Assembly (NCBI RefSeq): GCF_000001735.4
Contig: NC_003070.9
Span: 7,812,001-7,876,000 of the forward strand
Origin: Arabidopsis thaliana
Lineage: Eukaryota > Streptophyta > Magnoliopsida > Brassicales > Brassicaceae
Reading direction: 5' to 3'
Length of the DNA stretch: 64,000 bases
Part shown: one piece after another, positions 24,245-35,638 of the stretch
Numbering within the stretch: position 1 is the stretch's first letter
Layout: each line of letters begins with the position of its first letter
Made by a program: the position numbers and the translations under genes
The notes under the pieces: generated by a model
Database searches by the model: none
Told to the model about the DNA's origin: nothing
The model's input: only the letters and a program-made list of their open reading frames with translations

Positions 24245-25030
24245 ATGACAACTTCTATGGATTTTTACAGTAACAAAACGTTTCAACAATCTGATCCATT
24301 CGGTGGTGAATTAATGGAAGCGCTTTTACCTTTTATCAAAAGCCCTTCCAACGATTCATCCGCGTTTGCGTTCTCTCTACCCGCTCCAATTTCATACGGG
24401 TCGGATCTCCACTCATTTTCTCACCATCTTAGTCCTAAACCGGTCTCAATGAAACAAACCGGTACTTCCGCGGCTAAACCGACGAAGCTATACAGAGGAG
24501 TGAGACAACGTCACTGGGGAAAATGGGTGGCTGAGATTCGTTTACCGAGGAATCGAACTCGACTTTGGCTCGGAACATTCGACACGGCGGAGGAAGCTGC
24601 TTTAGCTTATGACAAGGCGGCGTATAAGCTCCGAGGAGATTTTGCGCGGCTTAATTTCCCTGATCTCCGTCATAACGACGAGTATCAACCTCTTCAATCA
24701 TCAGTCGACGCTAAGCTTGAAGCTATTTGTCAAAACTTAGCTGAGACGACGCAGAAACAGGTGAGATCAACGAAGAAGTCTTCTTCTCGGAAACGTTCAT
24801 CAACCGTCGCAGTGAAACTACCGGAGGAGGACTACTCTAGCGCCGGATCTTCGCCGCTGTTAACGGAGAGTTATGGATCTGGTGGATCTTCTTCGCCGTT
24901 GTCGGAGCTGACGTTTGGTGATACGGAGGAGGAGATTCAGCCGCCGTGGAACGAGAACGCGTTGGAGAAGTATCCGTCGTACGAGATCGATTGGGATTCG
25001 ATTCTTCAGTGTTCGAGTCTTGTAAATTAG
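24245..25030 (+). CDS. ERF058: AP2/ERF transcription factor, RAP2.4 group (ERF058)
   Basis: Single exon, 261 residues. The AP2/ERF DNA-binding domain lies at about residues 82-139: [20 protein letters not shown], then [20 protein letters not shown] and [16 protein letters not shown]. The WLG, YRG and RLNFP elements are intact. The N-terminus is Ser/Phe/Pro-rich, with a [13 protein letters not shown] motif shared with RAP2.4 proteins. The C-terminus has a basic [10 protein letters not shown] patch (possible nuclear signal) and an acidic end with [12 protein letters not shown], a likely activation region. This is DREB subgroup A-6, close to RAP2.4 (At1g78080), which responds to light, ethylene and drought or redox stress; here At1g22190 (also called RAP2.13). 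Intronless structure is normal for the family. Confidence 0.93.
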   Translation: MTTSMDFYSNKTFQQSDPFGGELMEALLPFIKSPSNDSSAFAFSLPAPISYGSDLHSFSHHLSPKPVSMKQTGTSAAKPTKLYRGVRQRHWGKWVAEIRLPRNRTRLWLGTFDTAEEAALAYDKAAYKLRGDFARLNFPDLRHNDEYQPLQSSVDAKLEAICQNLAETTQKQVRSTKKSSSRKRSSTVAVKLPEEDYSSAGSSPLLTESYGSGGSSSPLSELTFGDTEEEIQPPWNENALEKYPSYEIDWDSILQCSSLVN

Positions 25031-25856
25031 ATGTTGCCATAGGGGTATTTTAGGGACTTTAGAGCTCTCTGCGATGGAGTTTTTGGTCATTGCAGAGATT
25101 TTATTATTATTAAGGGGGTTTGTTATGTTAATATCAAATAAGTTTATCTACTTTGATGTTAATTAGTGTTAATCTCTGCGTCGGTCCAAGCTGTTTTTTT
25201 TTGGCATGCTTCGACCGTGTGAGATTTCTTATGTAATTTTTGTAGTTCCTTGATTTTCTTAGTTCAAGTTAAATTGGCACAAAAGAACAACGATCAAAGT
25301 AGAAGAAACTAAATTCCTTAACTATAAAAACTTGATTGGTATGAAACTGCAAAAACTCCTTCTAAATCTACAAAACATGTAACTCACTTCTCGTAATAAC
25401 TAAATTCTGGAAGTGTTGCTTAGACTGTAAATGAGGAAGCATCCTGAATCAACTTTAGTGTATTTCAATCCATGGCTTTAAGCTAATCTAAGAAACCACT
25501 TTCTCTGATTATCAACAAACGTAGACACTTAAAAAAACAAGGCTTTAGTTTAATAACATAAAGCAAGATCGGTATCTTCAGATTTAGACTACACTTTAAA
25601 CAAATGAGCTCAAATTAAATAGGAAAAATTAACATTCGTTTCAATCGGTGATAACAACATTTTACACTTTGTATGTTGCCTATGAAGAGATAGTGAATAG
25701 TGAAAGGCAAAGTTCAGATCCTGGAATATCTTACAGTACTACAAAATTCTTTAAATCATCGCATTGTCACAAATTCAAACCTAATGTCTAACTGTAAAAC
25801 CCGTAGAGATGATTCTCCAGTAGCTGATCAAGAAAGTGTGGAGAATATCAAACAAC
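25031..25856. other. Convergent 3' flanks of ERF058 and the ERV46-like gene
   Basis: Contains the two 3' UTRs. A 22-base stretch at 25679-25700 nearly repeats 3129-3150 (see findings). No gene seen. Confidence 0.55.
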
Positions 25857-28602
25857 TCAGTTGAATTTACCAATCTCCATTTTCTTCTTAATTGCTCGTT
25901 GTCCATGGTATATGAACGAATCTACTATTCCCGATACCGTGAAGATACCTGCAAATCAAAGGTATAATTTTAGTTTTGAATTTGATGATAAACATATCAG
26001 TAGGGTATGTTTAAATTGAATGGAGAAGGGATATATATATTGATTACCTCCTACTATAGCGCAAACATTTGTTAGGAAGTGCAAGAACTCCACATGTTGC
26101 TCCTCAAATATCACCTAGCCAACAATCAAAAGTTAAAATGTTTCTAGAGATATAGTCTCCGTTGGTATTAAGAACACGACTTGGAAAAAGAAAAAGAAAA
26201 AACGAACAGACCTTAATTGGCGATAGATCATAGTAGAAGAAAACACCAGGCGGAGATTGCATGCGACCTGCTTCCATGTTCTGGAAATGTTCTGTCACAG
26301 AGAACTGTTAAAAACAAAAACTCATAGGTTAGATTTTACAAGAAGAAAATGACAAAGATTTTTATATAGAGATTTGGGGATGTGGGATTTACCTGGTTTG
26401 ACTGTATTGTATTCTGGTGAACATCGGTGTATATGCTTGGTACCACCTGAAATTCAACACCACAATCCATTCTTTATCCCTACGCTCAACAATCTTTCTA
26501 GCATGCAAAAGCTACCGATAAAGAAATTCTTATTGCATTGGTCAACAAGCATAATGTATTAATGTCTTTGTACTTCTCTATCAGTAACCTGAGCTAATAA
26601 TGAGCCTTTTAGGAATCTCAAAATTTTGTACCTAAACTATTGTCCCAGGTGAGAGCATTGTCTATAGATATAATGTACAAATGAAGCAAACCTTGATGAA
26701 GTATTGATAGACGCCACTCTGTTTCCCCTGATTCCACTGCACACTGAGAGAACCAAGAGAATGTTTCAGAAGATAGGATTATTGAAAAAGCGATAACAGG
26801 TGCGAGTAATGGCTATATAATTGAGTTTTTACCCATCAAGAGGGTTCACTACACCGGGGAAAAAGTCTCCAAAGGCCAACCTGTTGACCTTGTGGCTAAT
26901 CTGTGTAATGATATAATAGAGTCAAGACCCATTTGAAATATGAGCTTATAAAGAGAGAATGAAACAAAAATAAAACTTTTCTTACATTGTAGTTGCCTTG
27001 CTGGAACAATAACATATCATGAAATTGAAAACCGGATTGATGAAAGCTTTGCCCAGGAATGAAATGAAAGTTCCCAGCAACTTTGTTAACTTCCAAGAAA
27101 CCGTGAACATTACAACCTTCACCTTCTTCATCTTTTACCTTTTGCACAAAGCCTTCTCTTTTACACTGAAATGAAATGATGAGTAAGAATATCATACAAC
27201 TAGATGTGGGGATAGCTGAAACGAAAGACCAGATACCCATGGTTTCTTTAGATATATCCATTTTAGTGCCAAACAAGGTGTCACTATTTGTTTCAAACTA
27301 AGTACCAAGATCAACCCAATTTTGTTGTTAGTGAAGGAACGTCAGTATACCTGGTCGATTGATTCAGGGTCCGAGAGGGCCCAACCTTTCTTTCGGTAAG
27401 CTTCGCGAACTTCCTCACATGAATTACAACAAGCATCATCTGACTGTAACATGTAAGCAATGACAACCACAACATGTAACAAGGATAAAAAACATTTCAC
27501 CACCATAGAAGAAACTAAAATGTAAATTAACTGAATCAACACTAAAGAACTCAGTTGAATATTCTCTACTGCAACTTAAAGTCCAATATCGCTTGTCAGA
27601 GCATATTCTTAGAATAATTTAGGGAAGCTTACCGCTTCTGCTCCAAAACAGGAACCACAGTATGTTTCATTGTGTTCCAACCTTCCACCATGTTTTTGTA
27701 AAGGTTTTTCAATCTATGGATAAACAATAACATTAGGTAATTAGAGACATAACGAAGCAAACAAGACAGAACTTCAACACTTTCAATCTCTTAAAACTTC
27801 TTGCAATGAGATCAGAGATGACACATGAAAATGAAAAATTTCAAAACCATAGAAAAACCAACCTTAGTATGACCAATTCCGTCTTGTTTTGCCTCGATGA
27901 CATTGCCAGAAGAGTCTAATCTCCTTTTAATAATGTCATGTCGCTGCACCATACAAACGAACAGAATCCAAAATCAGACAAAGTAAACACACACATAATC
28001 TCAATTTGAAAAGAAAAAAACAAACGTAATGGAACAAAACAATTCACCAGGACATACCACATCAAGGTGCCTCTCCCCACTGATATCCATGGAATCAAGA
28101 CTAATAATCGAACATTGAAGCGCAGGGAATGTAACATCAAACTACAAATCGTATATGACAAGTTATTAAAAGCACTCCCTTAAACAAAAACTAGTAAGCA
28201 AAAGAACAAAGTTTTACATTAATCCGTAGCTTCTCTCCTCTTGATGTATCAACACGAAGCTGAGTCTCAGTAACCGGGTGAATGTACAGCTCTAAACCAA
28301 ACAAACCCACAAATAAAACAAAACAAAAACACAATCAAAATCAAAACCCACAAAGAAAAATCAAAACTTTGGAGCTCTAATTCTACAAAGTATCAACCTT
28401 TAAGCTTCCTAGAATCAAATTGGATCCAAAACCAAAACAGGGGAGATCAAATGAACTTACGAAGCTCGGAGAAGAAGAGAATTAGCATGACAATAGAAGA
28501 GGCGAGGGTGATAACACCACCAGAAAGAGTACGCCTGTAGAAATCTTCATTGATTTTAGGGTAAGCGTCCAGATTCCTCAATCTGTTCATCACGCCGACC
28601 AT
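25857..28602 (-). CDS. ERV46/ERGIC3-like ER-Golgi cargo receptor
   Basis: Roughly 13 exons; start codon 28602 (MVGVMNRLRNLDAYPKINED), TGA at 25859-25857; about 385 residues. The protein has a short cytosolic N-terminus, a first membrane segment (GGVITLASSIVMLILFFSEL), then a long lumenal domain. That domain carries the Erv46 signature YCGSCFGA and CCNSCEEVREAYRKKGW, and the conserved GCNVHGFLEVNKVAGNFHF and SHKVNRLAFG stretches. A second membrane segment near the C-terminus (FLTNVCAIVGGIFTVSGIVDS) precedes a short tail ending KKKMEIGKFN. In yeast and animals Erv41-Erv46 cycles in COPII/COPI vesicles and returns escaped ER proteins. I infer the same early-secretory role. Probably At1g22200. 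An AAACCCTA box lies on the minus strand at 28628-28621, just upstream of the start. Confidence 0.9.
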
Positions 28603-29517
28603 TCCTCTTCCTCCTCAAGCTAGGGTTTGGCTTAAAGTTCAACTATTTCGACCCGATTCAACGGGAGAAGGAGATTATTCAACGGGTTAATCAATCACCT
28701 GACCTCTTTTGACTCTTTAGGATCTCTCTACTCTCTATTTTCTCGGAATTGTCTTCCCCAAAAATAAGCTAAAGAGAAGAATCACGGACAACGCCGACGC
28801 TACACTTACGAACGACGTCGTATAGTGTATTCGTATTTGTCGTTTTAATCATTTGCATATTTAGCGCTTTATTTTAATTTTTGTTTATCCAAATTGGGCT
28901 TGGGCTCTGAGTATCAATAAGGCCCATATCAATATTTTTTTTTATATTCCCATAATTTATTTATTATTTGTAAAGAGAAAAAATAAGTATGATTTGTTTT
29001 TTTCTTGAAAGATGAATTTAATTATGAAATGTTAGTCAAACTCATTTGCAGAATCCAGAAAGAAAAAATCTTGTGATACATAATCTAATAAATATGTGTC
29101 TATATAAATAAAAGTCAAAAGTATTGATACCAAAAAAGAGGAGAATATCATCTTAAATGGGTCAATTTCCTCATGCATGAACATTTTAACAGTAACACAA
29201 TTGGAAACTCCATGTGCATTGGTAAACTCTATATATATAGTCAAAGAAATGAGAGGTTTCAATTTACTCATTTACTAAAATATGTTTTAGGTATCAATAA
29301 GTCCAAATTATGAATTTATTTTCTATATTTTTAACATTATATGACCAATATACTTATGGAATCATCTCTATGCGCATGCCATCGTCTATAAATTGGCTTT
29401 GAATTATATTCTGCTACCAAAACCGTATATTTGAGCCCAAAGAGTAGTTTGTGCAACAATAACTGAGAAAATAGATTATAGCTTCTGTGTTACTCTTACC
29501 TCTCTCAGATCACTGAC
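28603..29517. other. Divergent promoter region, ERV46-like / TPPC
   Basis: Shared upstream region of two divergently transcribed genes. The part close to the ERV46-like gene is richer in G/C, with an AAACCCTA telo-box-like site (28621-28628) and an ACGACGTCGT palindrome at about 28813-28822. The TPPC-proximal half is A/T-rich. The frame at 29032-29271 (-) has no domain. Confidence 0.5.
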
Positions 29518-31812
29518 ATGAAGATTACGGATATTTCCGGAAAGATCGAGACTTTGGTTGATTCCTTAAGGGATATGTCCCCGACCCGTGTCAGATCTTC
29601 CTTCTCTGATGAACATGTATCCGAGAACGATGACGAGAGAAGCTCCTGGATTGTACGTCATTTTGTTTTATGAAGCTTTGTTGTTTGGATAAATTTTAAA
29701 AGAATTTACGTTTTAATCTTTCAAATCTGATGTTCTTGTCTGATGCTCATTTCTGAATTTCCTTACTGGTATTTTTTTCTTAGTTTTAATTTTCTAATTT
29801 TTCTGATTCTCGGTCCAGTTATAAAAATGAACCAAAATATTAGGAGTAATCTATTAATTGACTTACATATTGAGCTGCTTCAAATATAAAATTCAGTAAA
29901 ATTTGTTTTTGGATTTAGGCTCTTCATCCGTCAGCATTGGATATGTTCGAACAAATCATGCGTGATGCTGAAGGCAAACAAATTATTATGTTTCTTGATT
30001 ACGACGGAACTCTCTCGCTAATCACTGAAGATCACGACAGAGCCTACATAACCGACGAGGTATTTTTCTTGATCTTGTTTCATGTCTTTTTGTTAAAGTA
30101 TATATCAGCTTGCTTCATGTTCCATCTTTTTTTTTTTTGTAATTGTGAGTTTAAATATAGTTTGAGTTTAGTTCTTGAGCTAAAATATATCTTACAGATG
30201 CGAGAAGTTGTAAAGGAAGTGGCTACATATTTCAAGACAGCGATCATCAGCGGACGAAGCACTGACAAAGTAAATTCCATCAACTTATATATTCGACACT
30301 ATTTGATTTTGCTGCCTGCATGACTTATATCATAAGTTGTATAACATATATGATATGATTTTGTTTTTTCAGGTACAGAGTTTTGTGAAACTCACTGGTA
30401 TTCACTACGCTGGGAGCCACGGCATGGACATTAAGGGTCCGACAAATACCGATCAGGTTATTTTTGTGTCTTTCTATTAGTATTCTTTTGGAAAAATTGA
30501 GAGAGAAAATTTGTTCTGATTAATGAAATCATCCCAGAGTAACCAAGAAGAAGTGATGTTTCAACCTGCAAGTGACTATTTACCGATGATTGACGAGGTT
30601 CATTTTGTAGTTTCGTCATCTTTAAATTCTTTTTTTCTTTAGTGACGTGATATTGTGACGAAACAAAAACAAGAAACTGATTTGTTGATTATACGATTTT
30701 AGGTGGTTAATGTTTTGAAGGAAAAGACAAAATCTATCCCTGGAGCTACGGTCGAGCACAACAAGTTTTGTCTAACAGTACATTTTCGTCGGGTCGATGA
30801 AACGGTATACATTAATGGTTAACCAACGTTATATTTTTTTATGATTAACTGTTTTTTTAAAACAAAATCGCACTTTTAAGAACAAGGGTTTTCTGTTTTC
30901 GTTAAAGTGGTTTTCAAGAATATTATCAATTTGACCGTACGGAATGATTTAAACACGTTCGTGTTCGACAGGGATGGGCTGCATTAGCTGAGCAAGTGAG
31001 ATTGGTTCTCATTGATTATCCGAAATTGAGACTGACACAAGGCAGAAAGGTAACATTTGACTATTCACGAAAGCTGTTTATTAATACATGGCGTTTAGTT
31101 GATTATTGTAAATTTGTAATGTATAAGCCAGAAGGTTAAATGATGATACCTTTCTGTCTTGTGTCAGTCTTTATGTATTTAACCGTAATTATTCATTCAT
31201 TAAACCAGGTCTTAGAACTCCGACCTTCCATCAAATGGGACAAGGGAAAGGCTCTCGAATTTTTGCTAAACTCATTAGGTGTGATTTTTTTGTCTTTTCT
31301 GAAGTTTGGACTTTCGTAATTCATACTTTTGATAATGTTATTTTAGATCCTTTAATCTGAAAATATGTTTGGTTTAACTAAAATAGGGATAGCAGAATCT
31401 AAAGATGTTTTACCGGTTTACATTGGAGATGACCGTACTGATGAAGATGCATTTAAGGTACGTTGAAACCAAAACAACACCGTGCCGAATTAAGAGTGCG
31501 ATTTTTTTTCGATGTCATATGAAGGATATAATTTTGATGTCATAAACATATTTATAGGTTTTATGTGAAAGGGGACAAGGTTTTGGGATTATCGTCTCAA
31601 AAACTATTAAGGAAACGTACGCCTCTTACTCTCTTCAAGACCCATCTCAGGTATAATTGATCTTTCATGAAACAATGTATTAATGGAATATAATATTTAT
31701 ACTTCATAGTCACTAGCTAATTATACTAACTGCAATGTTATAATGTGTGATGCAGGTTAAAGAATTTCTGGAGCGTTTGGTAAAGTGGAAGAAACAAACA
31801 CTTGGAGAATAA
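29518..31812 (+). CDS. TPPC: Trehalose-6-phosphate phosphatase, TPPC-like
   Basis: HAD-superfamily enzyme that removes phosphate from trehalose 6-phosphate, the sugar-status signal. About ten exons (first 29518-29652, second from 29919; last ends 31812); about 320 residues, starting [20 protein letters not shown] motif I is [10 protein letters not shown] with catalytic Asp72 and Asp74. The AIISGRS motif and [13 protein letters not shown] follow. [19 protein letters not shown] and the Mg-binding [13 protein letters not shown] motif complete the phosphatase box set. The C-terminus is [18 protein letters not shown]. There is no synthase domain, as expected for plant class III TPPs. The N-terminal extension is short, so it is probably cytosolic. 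All catalytic residues are intact. Confidence 0.93.
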
Positions 31813-34693
31813 GAAGAAGAACTGGTTCATAAGAGATATTGAGTTTCGTGTTCTTAATTCTTATAACCCGTCCTGAAATATATGGGACTCTTAGCAAAAT
31901 AAAAATGGAGACCTTAATTTTTAGATTTTAAATTTATTGTTTCAATGAATAATACTGAAAAGATTAATTTTTCGTTAAAATGGTCTTGTAAGATATTCTA
32001 ATGATTTTTTTTTATATGAATTAAGAAGCATGTTTCGTTGAATTTATAGGTTAACAAGATTCAAAGTTAATAAACAAAAGTTAATGAGATGGAAATAGAA
32101 GAAAATAAAAGAAAGTAGAGCCTAACTATTCTTTTTAGGCTTGCTAACATAAATTAAGCATGAGTATATACTCTATGCATGTTAGTTATGATAAGTAAGT
32201 CTTACAAGGTAACAATTGTACGTTTTGATCCATCTAGCAATACAATTACGTATATTTTTATACTTACATAACAGAAAGGAAATATAGTAAACAATACATG
32301 TAATGCTTACACAATTTCTATCAATGCAAAAAAAAAAAAAACGGACGTATCATTTTTGCCTGAAATAAAACTCCACCTGTCTGCTTATTATCATCGTAAT
32401 CAAATTTTATGTCTCATTGGCCATGATAGCCCAACTGTTTGGACATTATTTTGATTACTAATCAGCATGTCTAGTCTCTTCTAGTTCTAGAAAAAATGAT
32501 TTTAGAATAATACTTTTGTAACATATTTGCGATTCACAGTTGAACAAAAACTATATATGAAAGTAGATATATATGGTCACATACAAATTTGTTTATATAT
32601 ATATTTCTTGGGCTCATCTGTTTTTTAAATTTTGTTCTTTGTAATTTTAATAATTATGAAGGTAATAACTCACAGAGCTATATTTTATTGTTCGAGTTCA
32701 ATTAATGTTGACGTTTTCTGGTAAACACTATATAAAACTAGTATCCGGCCGTGCGTTTCCAACAAAATATGAATCATTAAAACTATAAAAATTTATACTC
32801 AATAAGCTAATGATTAAAATCGTCTTAATCTATAGTTTAGTCGTTTTCAAGCGTGAGTTGTACCGGAACTAAATTAGTATAATTCCTATCCACTTCCTAT
32901 AAATTACACATATTGCAATTAAAAATGTTCGAGTTGGTATTATATATTGAGTATTAAAACTAATAATTTAAATTTCAAGACCTATAAATTATTTTTATTT
33001 CCTGAATAGCTCAGGGAATCAAAAATTAAAATGATGTCGACAGAATGTATTATTTTTCCTACTAAAGCATATTCTATCGTTTAAACCAATCAGATAACAA
33101 GAATTCAACGAACCACTTCGATTTAATATTCCGTCTGCGATATTATATCCAGTTGAAAGAATCTTTGATTTTATATACCATTTGGGATCATTCGTTTCTA
33201 ATTCTGTCTTGGAACAAACTCATATTTGTGAACAAATTTGAAGAATGCATAATATTTGTTGCTTTTTAAACGGTATACAAAAGCAAAGTGGACAAGTTCA
33301 CAAACCACAAATAGGATTCATCGACCAGAGGACCACGAAAGAAAATCACTAGACCATCATCGTTTTTTTTTTTTTGGGCAAATACCACCATCATTTAGTT
33401 AGTGGTTTTAACATTAAAACTTACAAGTGACGTTATAAACATTGTTGGACATTTTTTTATTACAAGTGATCATTAATTTAAAATTATATGACAAGGAATA
33501 TACTATTTTCAATTCAAAACTTTTAAAATGTGTATAGACGGAGCATTACAATTTTTTTATTGCTGGTAATATTCCTCATTAAAGAAAAGGGAATGTCCTC
33601 ATTGATACTATTTAAATTATGTTGTATATATAGTATTATATAATGTGACCCTTCCGAATGCCAAAAAGTTCAAATTTTACATTCATCGTACATTGATTAT
33701 GAGGTATTTTGATTCATTAATGGTAACAATGGAATCTAGTTGATGTATATTATGGTATATTTTGATAGATGGGATTTCTATAAATTTAATTATACCTTAT
33801 TGATAAAAATAAATATCACTAATTATTTAAATGACATGTTATCTGAAAAATTATATGACGACCAATTAATTAACAGAAAATTAAACCAATTGAATAGCTT
33901 GTAATAGCTAGTTTTCTAAAAATCAGTTATTGTAAATTATTAATTAGAAATGATAGTAGACTAGCGAATATATTACTTATTGAAATCTTTTCATATAGCC
34001 AGCCGTATTTAGCAAGTTTAATCATTTTAAAATTATTATTTTATTATTTTATCGATTTTGATTAATTTTATATTAGCTCGATTTATACCAATATAATTTA
34101 TTAATTTATCGTGTTATTAATTTATCGAATATTAATTTATAAAATTTCTACCGTAATGTAATCAAAAACCAAAATTAACTTTTCGTCGTGATTTTTGTAA
34201 TCAAATTTCCGTTTGTCGATTTTTGCAGTAACTACTATACTTAATACTTTCAGTAATAAATTTTATGATAGTAAATTGACATGAAAAGATATAAATCCAC
34301 TATATAAGATTCTATTTTATGATACTTTCTTGGATATTTCCGGTAATGGATCGAGATAATGGTAAACAATGTCAAATCACCGTGGACCCTCGATCAAAAC
34401 CGCTTGAATACCGTTCGATCTCTCCATTTGAAAACATCAAACGAGCAAATTGGTTTTACCAATTACAATAGTATTAAAAGACGGCAATGGTCCTACATGC
34501 CGGAAAATGAATTTACTTTTGTTATTGGTTTTTGGCTTATTCTTCCTTTTCCAAAAACGCCTCTATTTAAACTCCTTTGTTACACTCTCCAAACTCCAAG
34601 CATAATACAATCATAGCAAGAAAGTGAAACAGAAGAAAACACAGAGAAACAAAGAGACTCTCTCTTTTTTTTGTTTGCAAAAGGTTTTGTAAG
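31813..34693. other. A/T-rich intergenic region with a Helitron-like end
   Basis: 3' UTR of TPPC, then about 2.6 kb of non-coding A/T-rich DNA and the AUF2 promoter (TATTTAAA at 34564-34571). An A14-like run lies near 32328. I see no gene; the 34359-34616 frame is upstream of the AUF2 start and probably part promoter, part leader. Confidence 0.5.
32738..33000 (-). mobile_element. Possible Helitron-like 3' end
   Basis: On the minus strand: ACGCACGGCCGGATA then CTAG|T (CTAG at 32741-32738). This G/C-rich patch before CTAG-T resembles decayed ATREP Helitron ends, like that at 21185. No clear hairpin remains and the other end was not found, so the right limit given is arbitrary. Confidence 0.28.
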
Positions 34694-35638
34694 ATGGACG
34701 TTTTTGATGGACTTCCTGACCCGATCATCGTCGACATCTTGAACAAAGTCGGTGACGTCAAAACCTTACTTCGATGCAGCTCTCTTTCAAAAAGATTTAA
34801 CTCGCTTGTCCCTCAGTCTGAGTCACTCACCCTCCGACTCGACCACTCAGTATCCGATTCACCCGTCGTCACAAGCATTTTCCGATCTTTATTCAACGGT
34901 CTAGTTTCTCTTTTATCCAAACCGGCTAAACCAATCACAATAACCACCCTCTCTCCGAGTCTCCCCTTCAAGATTCTCTCCCGGTTCGACCGGATTCGAA
35001 ATCTGGACGTAGAGCTTCCCGGCGGCGATGTAAAGCTCGAGAAAGGTGCAGCCGTTAAGTGGAAAGCTGAGTTTGGGAAAACACTCAAAAGCTGCGTCAT
35101 CGTCGCGTTCCGTTCCGCCGGTACCGTGTCTTCTCCCGTCGCCGTAGAAGGTGAGTCAGACGCCGAGTTCGTGACTGGACTGAAGACGCGCGTGGTGTGG
35201 ACTATAAGCGCGTTGATGGCTGCTTCGTCTCGTCATTACTTGATGAGAGAAGTCGTGAAGGAGCATGAGGAGATAGAAAGTTTAGTTATGCGTGACAAAG
35301 AAAGAGAAGGGACGGTGGTGATGAACGAGGAAGGGCTTAAAGAGTTAAGAAATACGGAGGCGCGTGTGGAAGACGAGGAGCGCGTGGTAAAAAATAAGAG
35401 GAGTGTTGTCCCGAGCGTGAGGATGAGTATGAGACACGCGCCGTCTCTTAAACTTAAGAGTGGTATCTGTTTAGAATCTGCTACGCTTGTGATTGTTCGA
35501 CCGAGCGGAGCGGATTTTGAAGTTGGAGATGATGCTGAGTTGGCGACGGAGGCTTTCGTCGGAGATTGTATGTACGGTGAAGCGGTCGTCGCTTTGTTAA
35601 AGTGCAAGAAGAACGCTTTAGAGATGAATTCGTTTTAA
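34694..35638 (+). CDS. AUF2: F-box protein AUF2-like
   Basis: Intronless, 314 residues. An F-box spans about residues 1-45: DVFDGLPDPIIVDILNKVGD and VKTLLRCSSLSKRFNSLVPQ. The rest has no LRR or kelch repeats; it shows conserved plant stretches such as FDRIRNLDVELPGGDVKLEKG, the TRVVWTISALMAASSRHYLM segment and a C-terminal CMYGEAVVALLKC motif. This is the layout of AUF1/AUF2 (auxin up-regulated F-box), substrate adaptors of SCF ubiquitin ligases that influence auxin transport and cytokinin response in roots. The name is from memory (At1g22220). The coding sequence is noticeably more G/C-rich than its flanks, with no frame breaks. Confidence 0.88.
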   Translation: MDVFDGLPDPIIVDILNKVGDVKTLLRCSSLSKRFNSLVPQSESLTLRLDHSVSDSPVVTSIFRSLFNGLVSLLSKPAKPITITTLSPSLPFKILSRFDRIRNLDVELPGGDVKLEKGAAVKWKAEFGKTLKSCVIVAFRSAGTVSSPVAVEGESDAEFVTGLKTRVVWTISALMAASSRHYLMREVVKEHEEIESLVMRDKEREGTVVMNEEGLKELRNTEARVEDEERVVKNKRSVVPSVRMSMRHAPSLKLKSGICLESATLVIVRPSGADFEVGDDAELATEAFVGDCMYGEAVVALLKCKKNALEMNSF

